From Myxococcus qinghaiensis (GTDB lineage: Bacteria; Myxococcota; Myxococcia; Myxococcales; Myxococcaceae), in NCBI RefSeq assembly GCF_024198215.1, contig NZ_JAKCFA010000042.1:1-64000 (forward strand): a stretch of 64,000 bases of DNA. Direction: 5' to 3'. Shown here in pieces: positions 58,618-64,000 of the stretch. The first letter of the stretch is position 1. Each line of letters starts with the position of its first letter. A program made the position numbers and the translations under genes. The notes under the pieces are model-generated. The model was not told the origin of the DNA and made no database searches. It worked only from the letters and a program-made list of their open reading frames with translations.

Positions 58618-59774
58618 GGCAGGAGCGCTCCAGACAACGGAACGGGGCGGGCCCCTTCTTCGGAAGTCAGCGTCACGGTCGGCTCGGCCACCACGGTGAA
58701 GCCCTCTGACGCGGGCACCAGGCCCACTGCACCGCTCGGGTCGATGACTTCGAGCGCATACGGCCCGCCCGGCGCGAGGCCCTGGGGGCACTTGGGGTCA
58801 CCCCCCGGCTCCTCGAAGCCCGAGCACGAGGGGAACTCCGCGGTGACTTCCGTGGCGGACACCCGCGTCACCGCGCGAAGGGGGATGCGCTGCGACAGCG
58901 TCGGCTCCGTCTTCAAGGGGGCCAGCACGAACAGCTCCGGCACGTCCGTGAAGCCGCGTTGCGCTCCCGTGGGTGCATTGAAGATCCGGATGGGGGTGTT
59001 GCTCAGCTCGCTGCCGGACCTCGGCGTCAGCGTGAGGGTGCCCAGGTGGGGGTAGGCCACGTCGACGCCGCCGACCGCGACGGCCGCGCAGCCCTCGGGC
59101 TGGGTGAGGACCAGGTCGTAGATGCCCTCGGGAGTGCCCGGCGGAATCTCCGACTCGATGCGCGTCGTGGAGACGACGGTGACGAAGAAGAGGGGCTGGT
59201 CGGCCACGCCTTCGCGGCGCAGGAAGATGATGGGGGAAGTGCCTGGCTGGAAGTCGCGGCCCTCCAGGACGATGGGGTTGGCGCCCGTGGCCGAGTACCC
59301 GTCCGCCGGAGGCACCACCCGCGTCAACGCGGGCGGCGGCACCACCGTCAGCGCGTCCGGCAGTGTGCCCGTGCCGCCCAGGGGATTGGCGACCTCCACC
59401 GAATAGGTGCCCGGCTGCAGCTCCACCGGAGGCGTGGTGTCGCGGGTGGGCACGTTGAGGAGCAGCAGCTCCGGCCGCACGTAGAAGACCTGGCTCCGCG
59501 ACAGCGTGTACGTGGACGGCCCCCGCAGCGTGACTTGCGGCAGCTCCACCGTGGGAGTGTCCGTGAGTGCCTCGCCGGGCACGGGGGTGAAGCGCTTGCC
59601 CTCCACTTCCAGGCTCCAGCCTGTCTGCCCGCCCTGCGCGTTGCAGAGCTGGGTCAGCGTGGAGACGCGAGTCCGGGGGTTGACGACTCGCTCCACCGCG
59701 GGCGAGGGCCCCTCCGTGGTGCGTGAGCACCCACCGAGGGCAAGCAGGGCGGTGGCGACGACTTGCAGGCGCAA
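58614..59774 (-). CDS. Lipoprotein with IPT/TIG-like domains
   Basis: The TTG at 59774 is chosen because GGGAGG lies about eight bases upstream, giving 386 residues. The leader MRLQVVATALLALGGC is a short lipobox signal. The mature chain holds about three immunoglobulin-like IPT/TIG units, each with the pattern of a function-and-limits sentence: LTRVVPPADGYSATGANPIVLEGRDFQPG, then LTLTPRSGSELSNTPIRIFNAP, with loops such as GTYSVEVANPLGG. Surface anchoring to the outer membrane is likely. It is coupled to the barrel gene. Confidence 0.75.
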   Translation of the reverse strand: MRLQVVATALLALGGCSRTTEGPSPAVERVVNPRTRVSTLTQLCNAQGGQTGWSLEVEGKRFTPVPGEALTDTPTVELPQVTLRGPSTYTLSRSQVFYVRPELLLLNVPTRDTTPPVELQPGTYSVEVANPLGGTGTLPDALTVVPPPALTRVVPPADGYSATGANPIVLEGRDFQPGTSPIIFLRREGVADQPLFFVTVVSTTRIESEIPPGTPEGIYDLVLTQPEGCAAVAVGGVDVAYPHLGTLTLTPRSGSELSNTPIRIFNAPTGAQRGFTDVPELFVLAPLKTEPTLSQRIPLRAVTRVSATEVTAEFPSCSGFEEPGGDPKCPQGLAPGGPYALEVIDPSGAVGLVPASEGFTVVAEPTVTLTSEEGARPVPLSGALLP

Positions 59775-60422
59775 AGCGATTCCTCCCCTTCGTCACGACG
59801 ACGGGCACGCACGTTAGGCCGCCCTCCCTGGAGGCCCGGAGATTTTTCCGGTTCCGACCGGAGGCCTCGCCCCCAAGGCTCACTACCGCCGCGCAACTCC
59901 GCGAACTCATTGGCTCCAGGCGTCGTGCGGGCGTCGGCACGGCGAATGCTATGGGTTCATGGCGCGGGGGATGACGCGGTCCGGTGGGGGGGCGTTGGGG
60001 GCGGGGACGTGTCGTGCAAGGGGCTGGGCGGAGACGAGTCGGTGCCTGGAGTGGGGAGGCAGGGTTCGTCGGTGGGGTTGGGGGCCGGTGAGGGGGAAGT
60101 TTGGCGACAGGCGCGGCGGGGCTTCGGGACTCGCGAGCGGTGGCGCAGGTGGACGGGGATGGGTGGCGGGGCGGGCGAGCCGGGCTCCGGTGGAAGCGGG
60201 GGTTTCCACCGGAGCCTGTTCACCTCGAGGTGGGGGGAGGGGCCACGAAGGGGTGGCACGCGCGAGGACGTCAGCGCGCGGTGGGGGGGATGGGCAGTGC
60301 GGTGCCAGGGCGACGGACGTCACCTGGGAGGGAAAGGGGCTGCCGGAGCTGTCCGGTGGATGTCGGTTGGCAAGAATGGGGACCGCGGAGCGTCGCGGCG
60401 GGCTGGGGCGGGGAATCGACGC
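59775..60422. other. Strongly G-skewed intergenic stretch
   Basis: Across 648 bases between divergent genes no protein gene with credible codon pattern is seen. From about 59957 the plus strand has many runs of four or more G and few of C. At 59985-60006 four G-runs lie within 22 bases, enough for a quadruplex. Long open frames exist on both strands, but they are Gly/Arg- or Pro/Ser-rich and lack domains. Confidence 0.55.
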
Positions 60423-61037
60423 ATGGGGATGTTGTCCACGGTGATGGCGCTGCTGTTCGTGCTGGTGGCACAGGGGGCACTGGCGTCGGATGGGGTGCAG
60501 GTGCGTCGGAGGACGGCACAGGACCCCGAGCGACTGGCGCCTTTTGGCTTGATGCTGGACGCGGGGGTGACGGAGGGCGCGGGCCTGTCCGTCTCGTTCA
60601 GTCCGACGCGGGTGGTGCGGCTGCATCTGGGGGCCACGCACAACGGTGTCCGAGCGGGGGCTCGCGCGGGGCTCACATTGCTGCCCCTGCGCGGCAAGCT
60701 GACGCCGGCCTTCAGCCTGGACGTCGGTCATGCGCAGCCCGCGGACGTGCAGGGCCTGGAGCGCAGGCTCGCGGACCTGTCCCTGCCGCCGCTGCCGTCG
60801 ATGGAGCGCGTGGGCTACACGTACGCCAGCGCGCTCGTGGGGTTGGAGCTGCGCACGCCCGGGCGCCTCACCTTCTTCTTGCGTGGCGGCCTGAGCTTCA
60901 TGGAGCTGTATGGCCCCAGCATGAAGGACCTGGACGAGTCGCTTCGCGGCTCGGTGGGGCCTGGAGAAGAGCGCTCGTGGATGCTGCGCACCGTGCGGCC
61001 CACGGCGAAGCTGGGGTTCCTGCTGTCCTTCGGTTAG
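60423..61037 (+). CDS. Small outer membrane or exported beta-rich protein
   Basis: Read from ATG 60423 (MGMLSTVMALLFVLVAQGALASDG), 204 residues with a signal peptide; the open frame runs upstream to 59763 but that part is low-complexity. The mature chain has alternating strands (PFGLMLDAGVTEGAGLSVSFSP, RVVRLHLGATHNGVRAGARAGLTLLP, LTPAFSLDVGH) and ends LGFLLSFG, a barrel-like close. It may be an outer-membrane barrel of unknown role. Its stop overlaps that of the convergent hydrolase gene by four bases. Confidence 0.65.
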   Translation: MGMLSTVMALLFVLVAQGALASDGVQVRRRTAQDPERLAPFGLMLDAGVTEGAGLSVSFSPTRVVRLHLGATHNGVRAGARAGLTLLPLRGKLTPAFSLDVGHAQPADVQGLERRLADLSLPPLPSMERVGYTYASALVGLELRTPGRLTFFLRGGLSFMELYGPSMKDLDESLRGSVGPGEERSWMLRTVRPTAKLGFLLSFG

Positions 61038-62002
61038 CGGTGCGTCGCGAAGAACTCCAGCACCTGGTCCTCCGCCCAGAAGCGGGGACGGTGCGCGCGA
61101 CCCGCGACGAAGCCCACGTGGCCGCCGTGCTCGGTCACCACCACGCTCAGGTGCGGATTGTCCTTCGCGGCGAGCGGGATGACGGGTGACTCCAGCATCG
61201 GGTCATCCGCGGCGCTGATGAGCAGCGTGGGCTTGCGGATGGCGTGCAGCCTCGGGCCCGCGGAGGACTCGGCGTAGTAGTGCTCGGCGCTGTCGAAGCC
61301 GTGCAGCGGCGCGGTGACGGCATGGTCGAACGCCCGCACCGTGCGCGCCGCTTCCATGGCGCGGCCGTCGAAGGCGTTGGGGAAGCGCTTGAGCTTCGCG
61401 CGCGCCTTGCCCTTCAGCGTCCGCAGGAAGCGCTCCCGGTACACCAGGTGGATGGGACCGGGGCCATCCAGCTTCTTGCAGCAGGCGTCCAAGTCATACG
61501 GCGCGCTGACGGAAGCCGCGGCCTTCACCGGCGCGTCCTCGCCCTGGTCTTCCAGCAACCGGCACAGCACGTTGGCGCCCAGGGAGAAGCCCACGGCGAA
61601 CAGCGGCCCGGTGGCCCGCTCGCGCAAGTCACGCAGGAGGCCGAGCGCATCGTCGATGTGGCCCGAGTGGTACGTGCGCGCCAGCCGGTTGGGCTCTCCA
61701 CTGCACGAGCGGAAGTTGAGCGCGGTGGCACCCCAGCCGCGCTCCGCGGCGCCTCGGAGGATGGCGGTGATGTAGCCGGCCCGGGACGAACTCTCCAGGC
61801 CGTGCAGCGCCACCACGTGCGGCGCGCCGGTGGGCCCGTCGAAGGTGTCCAGGTCGACGAAGTCCCCGTCTGGCAGCTCGCGCCGCTCCCGCCTCAACGG
61901 AGGGACATGGCGGGGACGCACGAGGTTCGCGTAGATGGTCTGCGCATGCTCGTTCGTCAGACCCGGCGCGGCGACGAAGGGCTCTGTCGGCTGGAAGTTC
62001 AC
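61034..62002 (-). CDS. YheT-like alpha/beta hydrolase
   Basis: Read from GTG 62002 (MNFQPTEPFVAAPGLTNEHAQTIYANL), 322 residues; TTG 62038 is a further start. The fold and order match the YheT/ABHD1-3 group: the H-x-QTI opening, VVALHGLESSSRAGYI (oxyanion), GWGATALNFRSCSGEPNRLARTYHSG, AVGFSLGANVLCR (nucleophile Ser), and late ISAADDPMLE and VTEHGGHVGFV (Asp and His). Substrate is unknown. Confidence 0.87.
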   Translation of the reverse strand: MNFQPTEPFVAAPGLTNEHAQTIYANLVRPRHVPPLRRERRELPDGDFVDLDTFDGPTGAPHVVALHGLESSSRAGYITAILRGAAERGWGATALNFRSCSGEPNRLARTYHSGHIDDALGLLRDLRERATGPLFAVGFSLGANVLCRLLEDQGEDAPVKAAASVSAPYDLDACCKKLDGPGPIHLVYRERFLRTLKGKARAKLKRFPNAFDGRAMEAARTVRAFDHAVTAPLHGFDSAEHYYAESSAGPRLHAIRKPTLLISAADDPMLESPVIPLAAKDNPHLSVVVTEHGGHVGFVAGRAHRPRFWAEDQVLEFFATHR

Positions 62003-62055
62003 GGCTCCGGGATAGTCCCGTCGGGGGGACGGGGACAAGGGCCGTGGCGCGCGCT

Positions 62056-62406
62056 TCAGCGGGGTCGTTCGCCACCGGGCGCTTCGGTGGGGGAGGGCGC
62101 GGCTTGCGCGGGCGACGTCTGGAGTCGGGCCCGCTTCATGGAGGCACAGCCCTGCTGCTTCACGGCCTTCGCCTCGTCGGTGAGCCCGAAGAGGGCCAGG
62201 TACTTGTCCACGCGCTCTTCCAACGTGGGTGCCTCGATGAGCTTGCAGACCTCATCCGCCTGGTAGTCGCGGCAGATGTTCGGCCGGTTCTCGTACATGG
62301 AGCAGAGGTTGTCCTGGGTGAGGTGCGGGCAGCGCAGCCCCAGCGGCTTGTCGAGCGCCGCGATGTCCGGCGCCACGCAGCAGGCGCCACAGAGTGTGCA
62401 TTCCAT
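62056..62406 (-). CDS. YkgJ-family cysteine cluster protein
   Basis: Read from ATG 62406 (MECTLCGACC), 116 residues. The cluster C-x2-C-G-x-CC, then LRCPHLTQDNLCSMYENRPNICRDYQ, is the family signature, thought to bind zinc or an Fe-S cluster. The tail is basic then Pro/Ala-rich. Members are widespread and mostly uncharacterised. It starts 20 bases after the zinc-ribbon gene on the same strand. Confidence 0.88.
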   Translation of the reverse strand: MECTLCGACCVAPDIAALDKPLGLRCPHLTQDNLCSMYENRPNICRDYQADEVCKLIEAPTLEERVDKYLALFGLTDEAKAVKQQGCASMKRARLQTSPAQAAPSPTEAPGGERPR

Positions 62407-62426
62407 GGGGCGAGGCCCTCCGGCGC

Positions 62427-63575
62427 TCAACGTGGGACGACGTTCTTCAAGTCCCCGGAGTTCGTCACCGTGACGAGGACTCCCTGGCCCTTCTTCCACG
62501 ACAGGAAGTCCCGCTCCGTCTTCGGCTCGAGCACGGTCTCCTTCACGCCGTCATCCTCGTAGCGGATGTGCACGGCGTACTCCTCCGAGCGTTTCTGCCG
62601 GTCCGTGGCGCCGGGCTGGAGCGAGGGCCACGCGGGCTTGCCGTCCTGCCCCGTCGCCTCGCGCCGGTCCACCTGCTTCCACTCGTAGGTGTCGTACGTG
62701 CACTGGCGCGCGTAGACGGGCTCGTTGCGGTAGCGCGTCTCGTTCTGACAGTCCTCGTAGCTTTCGTTGCAGTACTTGGTGATGTCCTCGCAGACCTCTT
62801 CCACGAAGCCGTTGCCCTTGTCCCGGCGCCGGCACTTCTCCTCGGTGCCGCACGCCACCCGGCGCGTCTTGGAGCGGCACACCCGCTCCGTCCCGTCCGC
62901 CACCTTGCGCGTGCCCCGCTGCCGCTCCACGCAGTCGCGCACGTTGTCCACGCCCGCCACTTCCCCCGAGCCGTTGACGGGCATGCGCGTGCTGACCCGG
63001 CTCAACTGGTCCGCCCAGCCCGTCTTCCGCACGGGCGTGAAGCGCTCCTGTGTCACGGCGACCTTCCACGACGTCCCCGTGACTTCGCCGGTGAAGTCGT
63101 GCGTGGCCCGGGCCCACATGCCGTACAGCCCCGAGCCGAAGCAGCACGTGAAGAGCACCCCCAGAAACAGCCACTTCTTGAGGGAGCGCGGCTTCGTCTC
63201 CGGCGGAGGCGCGGCGGGGGGCTTTCGCGCGGGCGTCTCGAACGCCTGGAGCGGCGCGGCCTTCGCGTCCGCCGAGCGCTCCGCGCTGCAGTGCTTGCAC
63301 CGGGGCTGGTCTCCGCGATTCGCGGCGCCGCAGAAGGCGCAGAACCAGTCCTCGCCCGCGCGAGCAATCTCCAGCGCCTTGTCGTCCGTCACGCCCTCGC
63401 GCAGGGACTTGCCGCTCTCCGCGTCCACGTCGCCGAAGTCGAAGTCCGACTCGTCGCCCGTCAGCTCGCGGGGGTTGTTGCAGTTCGGGCAGCGCTTGTG
63501 CCGGGCCAGGATGTCCTTGGCGTCGCAGGACGTGCAGTTCCAGGTGCCCTCGATGATGCGCGTCCGCTTGGCCAT
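62427..63575 (-). CDS. Zinc-ribbon membrane protein of unknown function
   Basis: The 382-residue product has two N-terminal zinc ribbons: CTSCDA...CPNCNN and CAFCGA...CKHCSA. A Pro-rich linker and a transmembrane helix (WLFLGVLFTCCFGSGLYGMWA) follow near residue 150. The C-terminal part, rich in Cys pairs (VRDCVERQR, RVCRSKTRRVACG, KCRRRD, VCEDITKYC, DCQNETRY), would lie across the membrane. Ends VLVTVTNSGDLKNVVP. No catalytic motif is seen; the many Cys suggest metal binding or disulfides. Probably co-transcribed with the cysteine-cluster gene. Confidence 0.75.
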   Translation of the reverse strand: MAKRTRIIEGTWNCTSCDAKDILARHKRCPNCNNPRELTGDESDFDFGDVDAESGKSLREGVTDDKALEIARAGEDWFCAFCGAANRGDQPRCKHCSAERSADAKAAPLQAFETPARKPPAAPPPETKPRSLKKWLFLGVLFTCCFGSGLYGMWARATHDFTGEVTGTSWKVAVTQERFTPVRKTGWADQLSRVSTRMPVNGSGEVAGVDNVRDCVERQRGTRKVADGTERVCRSKTRRVACGTEEKCRRRDKGNGFVEEVCEDITKYCNESYEDCQNETRYRNEPVYARQCTYDTYEWKQVDRREATGQDGKPAWPSLQPGATDRQKRSEEYAVHIRYEDDGVKETVLEPKTERDFLSWKKGQGVLVTVTNSGDLKNVVPR

Positions 63576-63595
63576 GCGCGCATCCTAGCCGTGCG

Positions 63596-64000
63596 TCACA
63601 CCCAGAGCGCGCGGGAGAACGCCACCCGCTCGGCCGGCGGCAGGCCGGGACGCAGGGGCCGCAGCATCGGGAGCGAGCCGTCCCGAGCGACTCGGATGGC
63701 ACCAGGCACCCGCGCCACCCAGGGCAGGGTGGCGGGCTCCTCCCAGAGGACCACGCGCGCCAGGCCGGCCCGGTGGGCCACGCCGCGCGCGGCCTCCAGC
63801 AGGGCGGTGGCGTCCTCCGCCGACTCCGCGTCGAGCAGCAGCACCACCAGCTCCCCGTACCGGGCCATCATCGCCCACAGCGCGGTGGAGTTGCCCACCG
63901 TCGCGCCGCACGCCTCGGGACGCGGCCTGCGCAAGAGCTCCGAGTAGGCGCGCTCCCGCTCCAGGTGCCAGTCCACCTGCGCGGCGCTCGGCCAGAGGAA
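63596..64000 (-). CDS. Unknown protein, cut by right edge
   Basis: The frame is open from the TGA at 63596 to the window end, reading into FLWPSAAQVDWHLERERAYSELLRR, so the gene almost certainly starts outside. A GTG at 63976 is not needed as a start. The visible 134 residues include a hydrophobic strand (ELVVLLLDAESAEDATALLEAARGVAHRAGLARVVLWEE) reminiscent of a small alpha/beta domain, possibly GNAT-like. No family can be assigned. It lies 20 bases upstream of the zinc-ribbon gene. Confidence 0.6.
   Translation of the reverse strand, partial: FLWPSAAQVDWHLERERAYSELLRRPRPEACGATVGNSTALWAMMARYGELVVLLLDAESAEDATALLEAARGVAHRAGLARVVLWEEPATLPWVARVPGAIRVARDGSLPMLRPLRPGLPPAERVAFSRALWV

Noticed and set aside
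59763..60422. Extending the exported protein gene upstream to 59763
   Set aside because: The signal peptide begins at 60423; the upstream part is low-complexity Gly/Arg and would hide the signal peptide.

Overview
This window is a high-GC bacterial chromosome segment, most likely from a myxobacterium (Myxococcota; Myxococcus, Corallococcus or a relative). The signs are a MYXO-CTERM-like sorting tail (44712-46334), a Ser/Thr kinase of the proline-rich, membrane-tethered type common in these bacteria, many secreted proteins and lipoproteins of unknown function, a STAND regulator, and dense, often translationally coupled genes. No rRNA, CRISPR array, complete insertion sequence or prophage was seen.

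Left edge (1-3.9 kb). A visibly more A/T-rich cassette looks horizontally acquired. It holds the 3' end of an unknown gene, the C-terminal lobe of an SMC/AAA-like ATPase, a winged-helix-like protein, a PD-(D/E)XK nuclease with a basic repeat tail, and a TSPPY-type DNA methyltransferase. Overlapping starts and stops join the first genes and a hairpin terminator closes the unit. The layout resembles an ABC-three-component conflict system with an added methyltransferase, and is a candidate anti-phage system.

4-11 kb (minus strand). A P1B-4-type metal ATPase has a large His-rich N-terminus and lies in an operon with two tandem von Willebrand A proteins whose tails are also His/acid-rich. Upstream are a protein with three WMxDF motifs and a nucleoside deaminase.

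11-24 kb. A Ser/Thr kinase is followed by two exported proteins. Then come an acetyltransferase, a frameshifted hydrolase, a FadL-like outer membrane protein, a Vps62-like plus beta-barrel protein, an ammonium transporter, and a UvrC/Cho-like GIY-YIG nuclease.

24-34 kb. An RND efflux adaptor-pump-TetR cluster is followed by a glutathione transferase and glyoxalase pair, a lipoprotein, and a PARG-like ADP-ribose hydrolase.

34-49.5 kb. A STAND ATPase with an OmpR-type DNA-binding domain converges on a PAS histidine kinase. Next are a YqgE-like protein, a MocA-XdhC molybdenum-cofactor pair, a polytopic membrane protein, the MYXO-CTERM beta-helix protein, an AlkX/YcaQ-like glycosylase, a small charged protein whose ribosome-binding site sits in a hairpin loop, and a quinone oxidoreductase.

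49.5-64 kb. The 577-base gap before a thermolysin-family protease holds the most striking signal. The 3' half of a canonical tRNA lies upstream of its matching 5' half, only 9 bases apart, and both are enclosed by a long inverted repeat. This is the arrangement of a circularly permuted tRNA gene. Further right are a phosphoesterase, receiver-like and XRE regulators, a Bax1-XPB helicase-nuclease pair, small membrane and secreted proteins, a strongly G-skewed 648-base intergenic stretch, a YheT-like hydrolase, a YkgJ-type cysteine-cluster protein, a zinc-ribbon protein, and a gene cut by the right edge.
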